NCBI GenBank assembly: GCA_035995985.1
Contig: DASYJY010000153.1
Coordinates: 1-33,325, forward strand
From: JADGNZ01 sp035995985
Lineage (GTDB): Bacteria > Acidobacteriota > Thermoanaerobaculia > Gp7-AA8
Length of the DNA: 33,325 nt
Direction of reading: 5' to 3'
Within the stretch, counting starts at the first letter, position 1. Every line of letters starts with the position of its first letter. The position numbers and the translations under genes are program-made. This document shows, in pieces, positions 1 to 7,994 of this stretch. The notes under the pieces were generated by a model. The model did not search any database. It was not told the DNA's origin and saw only the letters and a list, made by a program, of their open reading frames with translations.

Positions 1-1
1 C

Positions 2-307
2 CTGAAAGCGGCGGAGAACCTCGATCCGAGCCATCAGCGCGTGCGCAATGCCATCAAAGGCGCCGAGTCAGCCATCCTGTCCGATCTGCGCGGCCAGGGA
101 TTGCACGACTCGAAGGTGCCGCGCGTCGCAAAAGCGTTGGAAGAAATCACGCAAATGAATTTCACGCCGAACGAGGGCTTCATGCTCTCGCGCATCAACG
201 GCCAGTGGGACCTCGGATCGCTCATCAAGATCTCACCGATCCGCGAGCCGGACGCGATGTTGATCTTCTACAAGCTCTGGCGTGACGGCATCATCGCGCT
301 GGAGTGA
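2..307 (+). CDS. C-terminal fragment of a DUF4388/TPR-like protein (5' end outside window)
   Basis: The frame is open from the first bases of the window, so only about 101 C-terminal residues are visible. The tail reads as a helical stretch followed by a compact module in which a 'GFMLSRINGQ' segment leads into 'ISPIREPDAMLIFYKLWRDG'. This resembles the small domain found at the end of DUF4388-type and J-domain/TPR regulatory proteins of Acidobacteriota and Myxococcota, where a similar phrase precedes a short winged-helix-like end. The catalytic or sensory part would lie upstream and cannot be judged. The stop codon overlaps a possible GTG start of the next gene by 4 bases (GTGA), which suggests co-translation. 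The family assignment rests on memory of the motif only. Confidence 0.6.
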   Translation: MKAAENLDPSHQRVRNAIKGAESAILSDLRGQGLHDSKVPRVAKALEEITQMNFTPNEGFMLSRINGQWDLGSLIKISPIREPDAMLIFYKLWRDGIIALE

Positions 308-522
308 TTCCATCCGCGGCACGACACTTGCTGAATTGCGTCGCCGTGAGCGAGTTATTTGACGAGGTCCTGGAGCGCACGATCGACGAAGCCGATCACG
401 ACGCCCGCCAGCGCATGGAAGCCGAGGCGGATATGGCGAACGTGCTCCAGTGGATCTCGCGCCTCCAGCACACCGACCCCGCCGATCCGATCACGCTCGC
501 TTCCGCCTGGATGAACGCGTAG
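304..522 (+). CDS. small acidic hypothetical protein
   Basis: The reading frame encodes 72 residues if the GTG at 304, which overlaps the previous stop as GTGA, is used. A second GTG at 346 would give 58 residues beginning VSELFDEVLERT and looks more like a natural N-terminus. No clear ribosome binding site precedes either. The protein is rich in Glu, Asp and Ala, predicted mostly helical, and has no membrane segment or recognised motif. Same strand and overlap with the upstream gene argue for a real coupled gene, and the convergent TPM-domain gene begins only 28 bases beyond its stop. Function unknown. Confidence 0.45.
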   Translation: MIPSAARHLLNCVAVSELFDEVLERTIDEADHDARQRMEAEADMANVLQWISRLQHTDPADPITLASAWMNA

Positions 523-550
523 CGCCGGCCGAATCAACCACGAAAACGAT

Positions 551-1309
551 TCACCACGAATCGCTCGCGCCGCCGCCTCCGGAATCGCCGCCGCCGCCGT
601 CGAAACTCGAATCCGAGGATGAGGAGTCGGAAAACGAATCGGACGAGGACAACGACGACCACGACGATGAATCGCCGGACGCAATCGGCATCACGGCGGG
701 CGTCCCTCTGGTCCCGCGGCGCCGGCTTGCGATCACGATGATGACGACGATGACGACGATGAAACCGAACGCGATCAGCGCCACGATGGCGATCGGAAGC
801 CCCGTGACCTTCCTCTCCTTCGCCTCATGCGCCGTCTGTCCGGTTCCTTTCAAACCTTCGCCGCGAGCCACCGCGAGCATCGCATCGGCGCCCTGCTCCA
901 CCGCGCCGTTGTAGTCGGCGGCTTTCAGCCGCGGCTTGATGATCGTGCTCGTGATCTCTTTCGACTTCGCGTCGGTCAGCACGCCCTCGAGGCCGTAGCC
1001 GACTTCGATGCGCATCTTGCGGTCGCCGGTGAATAGGAAGAGCACGGCTCCGTTGTCTTTGCCCTTCTGGCCAACGCCCCATTGGTGCATCGCGTCGTTC
1101 GCGAACTGTTCGATCGTTGAATCCGTCGGCAGGCTGCGATCGACGTAGACCAGGATCTGATTCGACGTATCGCGCTCGAATTGCGCCAGCTTCTCGTTCA
1201 ACGCATGGACGCGCGCCGCGTCGAGCACTCCGGCCTTGTCGGTGACGTACGTGGCCGGCTTCGGCGGCACCGTGATCGTGGCGACCAGCGCGAGGACGAA
1301 TGCCAGCAT
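551..1309 (-). CDS. TPM-domain (YgcG-like) membrane-anchored protein
   Basis: The 252-residue product starts with a hydrophobic signal segment (MLAFVLALVATITV), followed by a TPM domain at about residues 15-145. The domain carries the characteristic beginning 'YVTDKAGVL', a central 'LVYVDRSLP' and 'RKMRIEVGYGLEGVLTD'. A transmembrane helix near residues 170-190 precedes a basic RRR stretch and a low-complexity Ser/Asp/Gly tail. TPM domains occur in YgcG and in Psb32-like proteins, with acid phosphatase or assembly roles reported for plant relatives; the bacterial role is not settled. I chose the ATG at 1309 because it overlaps the carA stop as ATGA; a GTG nine bases upstream is possible. It is the last gene of a probable lolC-carA-TPM operon. 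Confidence 0.85.
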   Translation of the reverse strand: MLAFVLALVATITVPPKPATYVTDKAGVLDAARVHALNEKLAQFERDTSNQILVYVDRSLPTDSTIEQFANDAMHQWGVGQKGKDNGAVLFLFTGDRKMRIEVGYGLEGVLTDAKSKEITSTIIKPRLKAADYNGAVEQGADAMLAVARGEGLKGTGQTAHEAKERKVTGLPIAIVALIAFGFIVVIVVIIVIASRRRGTRGTPAVMPIASGDSSSWSSLSSSDSFSDSSSSDSSFDGGGGDSGGGGASDSW

Positions 1310-2400
1310 CACTTCCACTCGTCGATCAGGTTCATGAACTCGCCGAACAGATGGAATGAGTCATGCGGCCCCGGCGCGGCCTCGGGGTGATATTGCACGG
1401 CCAGCACCGGCTCGCTCTTGTGCCGGAAACCTTCCAGCGTCTGGTCGTTGAGATTGATGTGCGTGTGCTCGATGTCGTTCGCGTTCAGCGAATCGGGATC
1501 GACTGCGAAACCGTGATTCTGCGCGGTGATTTCGACGCGGCCCGTGCGCAGATCCTTGACCGGATGATTGCCGCCGCGATGTCCGAACTTGAGCTTGTAC
1601 GTTCGCCCGCCGAGCGCCAGACCGAGGAGTTGGTGGCCGAGGCAGATGCCGAAGATCGGGATCTTGCCGATGAGGTGGCGGATGTTCTCCTGCGCATACG
1701 TCACCGGCTCGGGATCGCCTGGTCCATTCGAAAGCATCACGCCGTCGAAATGCTGCGCGAGGATCTCATCCGCGTGCGTGGTGGCGGGATAGACGGTGAC
1801 ATCGCAACCTTCCTGCGAAAGATGGCGAAGGATGTCGCGCTTGACGCCGAAGTCATAGAGCGCGATGCGCTTCGTCGGCTTGGCCGGCGGCTCATCGAAT
1901 GTGTAGGGACGAAGCGCGGTCACGCGCTGCACGAGATCGAGTCCGCTCATCGACGGCGCGCGGCGGATTTCGTCGACGACCGATTCCACGCTGCGGTCGC
2001 TCTCGCTGGTGATCATGCCGCGCATCGCGCCGAGGTTGCGGATGTGGCGTGTCAGCGCGCGGGTGTCGATGCCCTGGATCGCGGAGATGCCGTTGCGCGC
2101 GAAGTAATCGGCCAGCGGCATCTCCGACAGCGCGTTCGACGGCTCGGCGATGGCGTCGCGGACGACGAATCCCGCCACCTGCGCCTGCTCGTTCTGCGCG
2201 ACCGCCGCCTCGATCCCGTAGTTTCCGATGTGCGGATACGTCATCACCACGATCTGAAATCGATACGAAGGATCGGTGGCGATCTCCTGATATCCGGTCA
2301 GCGACGTATTGAAAACGACCTCGCCGATGGAGTTGGCCGTGGCACCAAACGCCTCGCCGTCGTACACGGTTCCATCTTCGAGAATGAGGCGCGCGGGCAT
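1309..2400 (-). CDS. carA: carbamoyl-phosphate synthase small (glutaminase) subunit
   Basis: This 363-residue protein hydrolyses glutamine and passes ammonia to CarB for carbamoyl phosphate synthesis, feeding arginine and pyrimidine pathways. The N-terminal CPSase small-chain domain (about residues 1-135) begins 'MPARLILEDGTVYDGEAFG' and contains the NTSLTGYQEI segment. The class I glutamine amidotransferase domain follows, with nucleophile Cys253 in FGICLGHQ and His338/Glu340 in QYHPEA, plus LSNGPGDP. Length is normal for the family. No carB is visible in this window. It lies 35 bases after the lolC-like gene and overlaps the TPM gene by 4 bases, so all three are probably co-transcribed; the pairing with a lipoprotein-export permease seems positional rather than functional. 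Confidence 0.97.
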   Translation of the reverse strand: MPARLILEDGTVYDGEAFGATANSIGEVVFNTSLTGYQEIATDPSYRFQIVVMTYPHIGNYGIEAAVAQNEQAQVAGFVVRDAIAEPSNALSEMPLADYFARNGISAIQGIDTRALTRHIRNLGAMRGMITSESDRSVESVVDEIRRAPSMSGLDLVQRVTALRPYTFDEPPAKPTKRIALYDFGVKRDILRHLSQEGCDVTVYPATTHADEILAQHFDGVMLSNGPGDPEPVTYAQENIRHLIGKIPIFGICLGHQLLGLALGGRTYKLKFGHRGGNHPVKDLRTGRVEITAQNHGFAVDPDSLNANDIEHTHINLNDQTLEGFRHKSEPVLAVQYHPEAAPGPHDSFHLFGEFMNLIDEWK

Positions 2401-2435
2401 TTGCGCCGCGGATTATACGGGCGCCATGTCCCACA

Positions 2436-3659
2436 TCACTCGTGCCGCAGCGCTTCGACAGGATTCAATCGCGCCGCGCGCAGCGAGGGAAGGATCGTCG
2501 CGCCGAACGAAACCGCCAGCGAGAACGCCGCGATGATCGTCAGATCGATCGGTCGCGTCACGAAAGGGATCGACGACACGAAGTAGACCTGCGCGATCTC
2601 CGGCGGGAACGACACCAGGTGATAGCGCGTGATCACCCAGCAGATCACCACGCCGAGGAGCATGCCCGTGGCCGTGCCGAGAAGGCCGACCATCGTTCCG
2701 TACCAGACGAAGATGCGACTGACCGTCCGTGACTCCGCGCCCATCGACGACAGGATCCCGATCTCCTTCCGCTTCTCGTGCACGGTCATGATCAGCGTCG
2801 AGACGATGTTGAAGGTCGACACGAAAACGATCAGGCCGATGACGATAAACAGCACCAGCTGCTGGATCTTCAGCATCGAAAAGAGCTGGCGGTTCATGTC
2901 GCGCCAGTCGCTAACGGCGTAACGGTGCTGCGTGCGCGCGTCGATTTCGCGCGAAACGGCGTCGAGGTCCGCGCCAGGAACGAGCTTCACCTCGAGCAGG
3001 TTCGCCGCGCCCGGCGCGTTCAGCAGCGACTCCGCTTCATGCAGATCGATGAAGAGCCAGCGTGCATCGAATTCGTAAAAGCCGGTGTCGAACACGTTCG
3101 TCACGACGAATGACGCGCTACGCGGCAGGAAGCTGCCGTTGTCCTCGACCGGCACCGTGATGCTGATCGACTGCCCCGCCGTCACGCCGAGCTTCATGGC
3201 GAGATAGCGTCCGACGGCGACGCCGCGCTCCCCTTCCTTTGTATTGAACGCGCGCCGCGGCCCAACAATCTTCGCCAGCATCTGCGACTCCGCCGCTCGC
3301 GACGGCTCGATGCCCTTGAGCATCGTCTCGGTGCCGGTCGAGCTCCGCTCCGTCGTCACGAGCGCGCTCTTGAACAACACCGGCGCAGCCTCGGCCACCC
3401 CCGGCGTTTGGCGAACGGCGGCGACGAGCCGCTCCGTGTCTTCGATCGGTCCGCCGACGGAGTAGACGAAGACCTCCGCATTGCCGCCGAGAAGTTTTCG
3501 CTGCAGGTCGCCGCGATAGCCGGTCATGAGCGCCATCGAAATCACCAGCGCCATCACGCCGATCACCAATCCGAGCACGGACACGAAGCCAACCGCGGAT
3601 ACCAGCCGGTCGGTTGGACGCCGCAAGTACCGCCACGCGATCTGCCGGGAGAGGTTCAT
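2436..3659 (-). CDS. LolC/LolE-family lipoprotein-releasing ABC transporter permease
   Basis: The 407-residue product has the standard FtsX/MacB-type layout: a first transmembrane helix at about residues 22-47 (SAVGFVSVLGLVIGVMALVI), a periplasmic MacB_PCD-like domain of about 215 residues, then three helices near the C-terminus, ending in the family-typical 'LNPVEALRHE'. The segment 'NIVSTLIMTVHEKRKEIGIL' is the usual coupling-helix region that meets the ATPase. Family members release lipoproteins from the inner membrane for transfer to the outer membrane. I chose ATG 3659 (MNLSRQIAWRYLRRP) because it matches known N-termini; the frame stays open upstream only by running through a repeat. 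No lolD ATPase gene is adjacent, so the partner must be elsewhere. LolC versus LolE cannot be decided. Confidence 0.9.
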   Translation of the reverse strand: MNLSRQIAWRYLRRPTDRLVSAVGFVSVLGLVIGVMALVISMALMTGYRGDLQRKLLGGNAEVFVYSVGGPIEDTERLVAAVRQTPGVAEAAPVLFKSALVTTERSSTGTETMLKGIEPSRAAESQMLAKIVGPRRAFNTKEGERGVAVGRYLAMKLGVTAGQSISITVPVEDNGSFLPRSASFVVTNVFDTGFYEFDARWLFIDLHEAESLLNAPGAANLLEVKLVPGADLDAVSREIDARTQHRYAVSDWRDMNRQLFSMLKIQQLVLFIVIGLIVFVSTFNIVSTLIMTVHEKRKEIGILSSMGAESRTVSRIFVWYGTMVGLLGTATGMLLGVVICWVITRYHLVSFPPEIAQVYFVSSIPFVTRPIDLTIIAAFSLAVSFGATILPSLRAARLNPVEALRHE

Positions 3660-3686
3660 TCGCGCGTAGTGTAGTGGCTCGCCACG

Positions 3687-3876
3687 AACTGTCATCCTGA
3701 GCCGCCGGAGGCGCTGGAGCGCGAAGCGCGCAACGCCGGAGGACGGTCGAAGGACCCCCAACGCGCTAACCCGGCGCGGGGGCGGTTTTTCACGAGGCGA
3801 GCACGTAGGGGCTCCTTCGACCGTCCTCCGCCGGTCGCGCGTTGCGCTCCTCGGCTCCGGCGGCTCAGGATGACAG
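3687..3876. repeat. long inverted repeat with 21-bp perfect ends (TCATCCTGAGC type)
   Basis: The ends 3687-3707 and 3856-3876 are perfect inverted copies (CTGTCATCCTGAGCCGCCGGA). Inside, a second pair (around GAGGACGGTCGAAGGA near 3738 and TCCTTCGACCGTCCTC near 3814) is also inverted. The whole forms a long interrupted hairpin in the gap between the divergent lolC-like and HAD genes. Sequences starting with TCATCCTGAGC recur between genes in many GC-rich bacterial genomes; that is recalled knowledge. Open frames across it on both strands are by-products of its GC content. Confidence 0.85.
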
Positions 3877-3905
3877 CAAGCACCGATCTTGCTCTTCACC
3901 ACTCC

Positions 3906-4574
3906 GTGAAACTCAAAGCGATCATCTTCGACGTCGATGGAACTCTCGTCGACTCCAACGACATTCACGCCCGCTGCTGGATCGAGGCGTTCGAACATTT
4001 CGGAAAGCACTTCGAGTGGGATGTCATCCGCCATCAGATCGGCAAAGGCGGCGATCTGCTCGTTCCCGATCTGCTCAATGCGCGTGAGATGCGCAAGTTC
4101 GGCGAGAAGCTGAAGGAGTATCGGACCAGACTTTACAAGGACAAATACCTGAGGGACGTGAAGCCGTTTCCGCGGGTGCGCCAGCTGTTCGAGACGCTGC
4201 ACGAACGCGGCATCAAGCTCGCGCTCGGATCGTCTTCGAACGAGGATGAGGTGCAGTACCATACGGCGCTTCTCGGCGTCGGCGACCTTGTGGAAGGCTC
4301 GACGTCGAAGCACGATGCAGAGCTTTCCAAGCCGTCGCCGGAGATTTTTCAGGCAGCGCTCGAAAAGCTGGGCACCGAGGCAGACAACACGCTCACCGTC
4401 GGCGACACGCCCTACGACATTCTCGCTTCGCATCGCGCCTCGCTGGCGATCGCGGCGGTCCTGTCGGGCGGTTTCGAACGCGGGCTGTTGACGAAGGCGG
4501 AGTTTCTCTTCGACGATGTCGGGGAGCTGGTGAGAGAGATCGATCGCGTCAATGAGTACTTCGACAACGAATGA
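3906..4574 (+). CDS. HAD-superfamily hydrolase (phosphoglycolate phosphatase / beta-phosphoglucomutase-like)
   Basis: From the GTG at 3906 the product is 222 residues. All four HAD motifs are present: motif I DVDGTLVDS with the two aspartates near the N-terminus, motif II in 'ALGSSSNEDEV', motif III Lys in 'SKPSPEIF', and motif IV GDTPYD. The alpha-helical cap lies between motifs I and II, as in subfamily IA. It probably dephosphorylates a small sugar phosphate or phosphoglycolate in the cytoplasm; the substrate cannot be read from sequence. An ATG at 3870 would add 12 residues, but those codons lie inside the preceding inverted repeat, so the GTG is preferred. It overlaps the dipeptidase gene by 23 bases, implying coupling. 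Confidence 0.88.
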   Translation: MKLKAIIFDVDGTLVDSNDIHARCWIEAFEHFGKHFEWDVIRHQIGKGGDLLVPDLLNAREMRKFGEKLKEYRTRLYKDKYLRDVKPFPRVRQLFETLHERGIKLALGSSSNEDEVQYHTALLGVGDLVEGSTSKHDAELSKPSPEIFQAALEKLGTEADNTLTVGDTPYDILASHRASLAIAAVLSGGFERGLLTKAEFLFDDVGELVREIDRVNEYFDNE

Positions 4575-5694
4575 GCCGGCGTTGACCGCTCCCCCGTCCG
4601 TCCATAGCCGCGCGATCATCGTCGATGGCCACTGCGACACGCCCTATCGCCTGATCCGTCACAACCTTCACCTCGGCGAGCACGATCCCGAGGCGCAACT
4701 CGATCTGAAGTCATTGCGCGAGAGCGGCATCACCGCATCGTTCTTCGCTTCGTACGTGCCGCCGTTCTACGCCGGCCGCGGAGCTGCGCGGTTCGCGTAT
4801 CGCCTCATCGATCTGATTCACGACGAGGTGAGGCGCAATCCGGACCTGCTCACGTTCTGCATCGACTCGGCCGGAATTCGTCAGGCCAAAGCCGGCGGCA
4901 AAGTCGCGATCATGATCGGCGTCGAAGGCGGACACGCCATCGAAGACTCGCTCTCGATCCTGCGCGATTTCTACTCTCTCGGTGCGCGCTACCTCACGCT
5001 CACACACGTGAACACGAACAACTGGTGCGACTCCTCGGGCGACGCAGGACGCCACAACGGCCTCACCGATTTCGGACGCGACGTCGTCCGCACGATGAAC
5101 GACCTCGGCATGATCGTCGACATCTCGCACGTCTCCGATGCGGCCTACTACGCGGTCCTCGAAACGACGCGTGTGCCCGTCGTGGCCACGCATTCGTCCT
5201 GCCGCGCGCTCTGCCGCCATCCGCGCAACATGACCGACGCGATGCTGCGCGATCTGGCGAAGAACGGCGGCGTCTGCATGATCAACTTCTTCTCGGCCTT
5301 CCTGAACGATCGCGTGGCCGAGGTCATCATCAATTCGCAGAAGCGCGTGAAGAGCGAATCGGCGGGCGGCACCGAGGAGATGCCGAACGACGCCACCGAC
5401 TGGGATCTCTACCTCGAATGGTTCAACACCCTCGGCTGCCCGCAAGCGACGCTCGATGACGCGGCGGATCATGTGATTCACGCGGCCGAGGTTGCAGGCA
5501 TCGATCACGTCGGCATCGGCAGCGACTTCGATGGCGTTCCGGCGCTGCCGAACGGATTGCAGACAGCGTCAGGGCTGCCGTTGCTGACGGCGCGGCTGCT
5601 GGAGCGCGGGATGTCCGAGGGGGATGTCGAGAAGGTGCTCGGCGGGAACTTTTTGCGGGTGTTTGGGGAGATTGAATCGGGACGGAGATCCTGA
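4552..5694 (+). CDS. membrane-dipeptidase-like zinc peptidase, family M19
   Basis: The 380-residue protein hydrolyses dipeptides, possibly including D-residue dipeptides, using two zinc ions. Metal ligands expected for renal-dipeptidase homologues are all visible: His27 and Asp29 in DGHCDTP, bridging Glu125 in GVEGGHA, His193 in DISHVSD and His214 in ATHSSCR. The later GIGSDFDG segment supplies the substrate-side Asp. The C-terminal 'VEKVLGGNFLRVF' is also typical. No signal peptide is seen, so a cytoplasmic location is likely. The start at 4552 overlaps the HAD gene, and MSTSTTNEP is a plausible N-terminus. A short hairpin spans the stop codon. Substrate is inferred only from family. Confidence 0.95.
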   Translation: MSTSTTNEPALTAPPSVHSRAIIVDGHCDTPYRLIRHNLHLGEHDPEAQLDLKSLRESGITASFFASYVPPFYAGRGAARFAYRLIDLIHDEVRRNPDLLTFCIDSAGIRQAKAGGKVAIMIGVEGGHAIEDSLSILRDFYSLGARYLTLTHVNTNNWCDSSGDAGRHNGLTDFGRDVVRTMNDLGMIVDISHVSDAAYYAVLETTRVPVVATHSSCRALCRHPRNMTDAMLRDLAKNGGVCMINFFSAFLNDRVAEVIINSQKRVKSESAGGTEEMPNDATDWDLYLEWFNTLGCPQATLDDAADHVIHAAEVAGIDHVGIGSDFDGVPALPNGLQTASGLPLLTARLLERGMSEGDVEKVLGGNFLRVFGEIESGRRS

Positions 5695-5719
5695 CGATCC
5701 GCTTCGCGGGTCGCAGGAT
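5688..5719 (+). terminator. hairpin across the dipeptidase stop, possible terminator
   Basis: ATCCTGaCGAtCCG and CGGGTCGCAGGAT pair across a TTCG loop. There is no clear T tract (TAGAATCG follows), so factor-independent termination is doubtful. It could be a small repeat or an mRNA-stabilising hairpin. Confidence 0.4.
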
Positions 5720-5732
5720 AGAATCGAAAAAT

Positions 5733-6134
5733 ATGGCCAACGACGTACAACAACTTCGCGATCTGGCGCGGGCGTTCTGGACCGGTCAGTCGATCGCGTG
5801 CCCGAAACACATCGGCGCGACGATGACCGGCAGCTTCGCGCAGACCACATTCGCCGATCACATCGTCCTGACCTGCCAGCGCGGCAAAGAGACGATCACC
5901 ATTCCGCAGCGGCCGCGGCAGATGGAGTTTCATCGGCAGCAGGTCGAGGGGTTCCTCGAAAACATCGAGCGCGGCGACGCCAACCTCTGCTATCGCTGCC
6001 AGTCGGAGCTGGTGATCGAGTCATCCGCGAATCCCGACACGGGCCTCGCGGAGTACTCCTTCACGTGCGTGCGCTGCCTGTCGTACGGAACGTGGAACGG
6101 CCGGACTGCCGAGCTCGCCGGCGTCAATAAATAA
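5733..6134 (+). CDS. hypothetical protein with cysteine-pair (zinc-ribbon-like) motifs
   Basis: The 133-residue product is soluble and has six cysteines. Cys86-x2-Cys89 (CYRC) and Cys112-x2-Cys115 (CVRC) are spaced as in a zinc ribbon. Cys23 (CPKH) and Cys48 (TCQR) could make a second partial site. The region between, 'ITIPQRPRQMEFHRQQVEG', is basic. There is no signal peptide or membrane segment. A zinc-binding structural or nucleic-acid-contact role is an inference from the cysteine pattern only. It starts 38 bases after the dipeptidase gene and may be read from the same transcript. I do not recognise the family. Confidence 0.7.
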   Translation: MANDVQQLRDLARAFWTGQSIACPKHIGATMTGSFAQTTFADHIVLTCQRGKETITIPQRPRQMEFHRQQVEGFLENIERGDANLCYRCQSELVIESSANPDTGLAEYSFTCVRCLSYGTWNGRTAELAGVNK

Positions 6135-6198
6135 AAATTATTTCTGCGCAGGGTAGGGATCGGCGCCTTTCCGTCACTCCTAGAGTAGGAGATTTTTT

Positions 6199-6468
6199 GT
6201 GCAGGCGATGGCTGTGGAAACCTACGACTGGATCGATACGACGAATCTTTCTGCCCTGGTAGCGAACTTCGCGCGCGTTCACATGCTCCTGTCGATGTTC
6301 GACGGAGAGCCGCAAAAGTGGATCGAGTTTCTGGAATGGAACGGCACGGACGAGGAGCGCCGCCGCGACCTTCCGTTCGCGGAAGACCTCAAGCGCCGCA
6401 TCGCGGAAGACCCGGAGTATCTGGACCGGCTGCGGCACCTGGTGCGCGACTTCTCGACGCTGGTGTAG
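6199..6468 (+). CDS. small acidic hypothetical protein
   Basis: The 89-residue product is predicted mainly helical and highly charged, with no cysteine cluster, signal peptide or membrane segment. The start is decided by the ribosome binding site: AGGAG at 6187-6191 sits seven bases before GTG 6199, while the ATG at 6208 would be 16 bases away. The sequence has clustered EER/RRR charges in its centre and a 'DPEYLDRLRHLVRDF' C-terminus. Nothing identifies the function. The gene is followed directly by a dispersed repeat. Confidence 0.65.
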   Translation: MQAMAVETYDWIDTTNLSALVANFARVHMLLSMFDGEPQKWIEFLEWNGTDEERRRDLPFAEDLKRRIAEDPEYLDRLRHLVRDFSTLV

Positions 6469-6488
6469 GCCGTAGCGCGTTCATGGTC

Positions 6489-6639
6489 GGAGCGCTGGCG
6501 TCCTCGCCGGCTGGCCCGGCGGCGTCTCGCCGCCGACCCGCCAAACCCTCCGCATTTCGCTAGTAACCAGACGCCGGCACGAGCCTCCCATTCGGCGGCG
6601 GGGACGCCGCCGGGCCAGCCGGCGAGACGCCATCGCTCC
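6489..6639. repeat. dispersed inverted-repeat element, copy 1
   Basis: Arms 6489-6534 (GGAGCGCTGGCGTCCTCGCC...) and 6594-6639 are imperfect inverted copies flanking a core of about 60 bases. A second copy lies in the opposite orientation at 16885-17009. The core matches as well as the arms: 6540-6600 aligns with the reverse complement of 16901-16961, including CATT(T)CGCT.GTAAC and CTTCCCATTCGGCGGCG-like stretches. It fills the gap between convergent genes and holds no gene. Confidence 0.85.
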
Positions 6640-6653
6640 GTTCGCGCGCTACG

Positions 6654-7994
6654 CTACTTCGCGATTTCGCCCACGATCGCGTCGATCGCTTTCAGCGCGT
6701 CGGATGACTCGCCGGCGTTGTGATTGATGATGATCGAGAAGTAGCGGTGCGCGCCGTTCGGCATGTTGATGATGCCGCTGAGGGCGTTGACTCCGCTGAT
6801 GCTGCCGGTCTTCCCGCGCAATCGATCGGCGAACGGCAGCAGGCGGCGTCGCAGCGTTCCTTCGTCGCCGGGGCGCGCGAGCATCATCCACCAGACCGCG
6901 CGGCGCGACGGCTCGTTCATCCAGCGCAGGAGCGTCACGATCGCGCGCGGTGTGACGAGATCGTCCGGCGAAAGTCCGCATCCGTCGACGAAGCGGAAGT
7001 CGCTGTTCGGTACACCTACCTCGGTCGTGAGAAACCGCCGCTCGATGTCTTCCGACGCTTCGTACGACGCCGGCTGCGCAGATAGCCTTTTGAAGAGCAT
7101 CTCCGCATACAAGTTCTGACTCGGCTTGAGAACGACGGAAAGCAATTGCCACAGCGGCGGCGATTCGATGGTCGCGATTCGTTCCTGCCAATTTCGCGGC
7201 ATCGCATTCACCGACGTCTTGCCAGTGACCCGGATCCCTGCATGTTGCAACGCATCGCGCAGAGCCTGTGCGGCGTAGAGCGCGGGATCGGCGATGCCGG
7301 CGAGCGTTTGAAAATGCTCGGGCATGCTGCCGATTATTGCAATCGCGTTCGCGGCATCGGAGCGGACATTCGGCTCCCCTCTTCCACACGCGACATTCGC
7401 CATTGCCGGTACGAACGATGGATCGGTGACGACCACCGGGGTCGCGCAGTGGTCCGCGACGATGCCGACGACGTTCTCGTTGTAGGCGAGAGCGTCGGTC
7501 GGAACGGCGTAGTCGCTGCCGAGGTTGCCGACTTTCCAGGTGGAAGGGATGGTGACGCGGTCGAAGAGTGAGACATCCGCGATCACATCCCTGACCTCGG
7601 CGATTCTTTTTTGCTGCAGTGCCGCAACGAACGGCGCAAAGATGGCGTCGCGATCGAAGGCCCAGCGTCCGCCGAGGGATGGATCGCCGCCGCCGCGGAT
7701 GATGAGATCGTCGCCGTCGCGCCAGAGCTCCGTCGCAATCTGGCCGTCCAGCCCTTCGCATGATGCGACCGTGGCGGCGGCAAATAGTTTTCGGTTCGAC
7801 GCCGGAACCAGCAACGTCGTTTCGTGGCGCGCGTAGATCGTGCGGCCGGTGTCGTCGACGACGTCGATTCCCCAGATCGCGCCGGTGAGTTGCGGCCTCG
7901 CCGTGATCGCCTTGACGCGCTGCGCCAGCGATTGCGTACGCGCGGTCGCGCAGGCGGCGAATAGAATCGCGAACAGCGGCAGTGTCCTACGCAA
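6654..7994 (-). CDS. dacB: D-alanyl-D-alanine carboxypeptidase/endopeptidase (PBP4 type, peptidase S13), lipoprotein
   Basis: The 446-residue protein trims peptidoglycan peptides by removing the terminal D-Ala or cutting cross-links in the periplasm. All three penicillin-binding motifs are present: SxxK at Ser66-Lys69 (SNRK), SxN at Ser292-Asn294 (SQN), and KTG at 395-397 in GKTGSISG. The long insertion between the first two motifs (about residues 75-285, containing GGGDPSL and 'YAVPTDALAYNENVVGI') is the mark of the S13/PBP4 family. The N-terminus has a signal peptide with a lipobox ending LFAAC (Cys15), so it is likely lipid-anchored rather than soluble. It overlaps the upstream gene by 8 bases, implying co-transcription. 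Confidence 0.94.
   Translation of the reverse strand: MRRTLPLFAILFAACATARTQSLAQRVKAITARPQLTGAIWGIDVVDDTGRTIYARHETTLLVPASNRKLFAAATVASCEGLDGQIATELWRDGDDLIIRGGGDPSLGGRWAFDRDAIFAPFVAALQQKRIAEVRDVIADVSLFDRVTIPSTWKVGNLGSDYAVPTDALAYNENVVGIVADHCATPVVVTDPSFVPAMANVACGRGEPNVRSDAANAIAIIGSMPEHFQTLAGIADPALYAAQALRDALQHAGIRVTGKTSVNAMPRNWQERIATIESPPLWQLLSVVLKPSQNLYAEMLFKRLSAQPASYEASEDIERRFLTTEVGVPNSDFRFVDGCGLSPDDLVTPRAIVTLLRWMNEPSRRAVWWMMLARPGDEGTLRRRLLPFADRLRGKTGSISGVNALSGIINMPNGAHRYFSIIINHNAGESSDALKAIDAIVGEIAK

Noticed and set aside
1363..2586. Long plus-strand frame opposite carA
   Set aside because: It is Arg/Asp/His-rich antisense translation of carA and lolC, which have full family motifs on the minus strand.
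3660..4640. N-terminal extension of the lolC-like frame
   Set aside because: It runs through the inverted repeat and the antisense of the HAD gene; MNLSRQIAWRYL at 3659 is the family-typical start.
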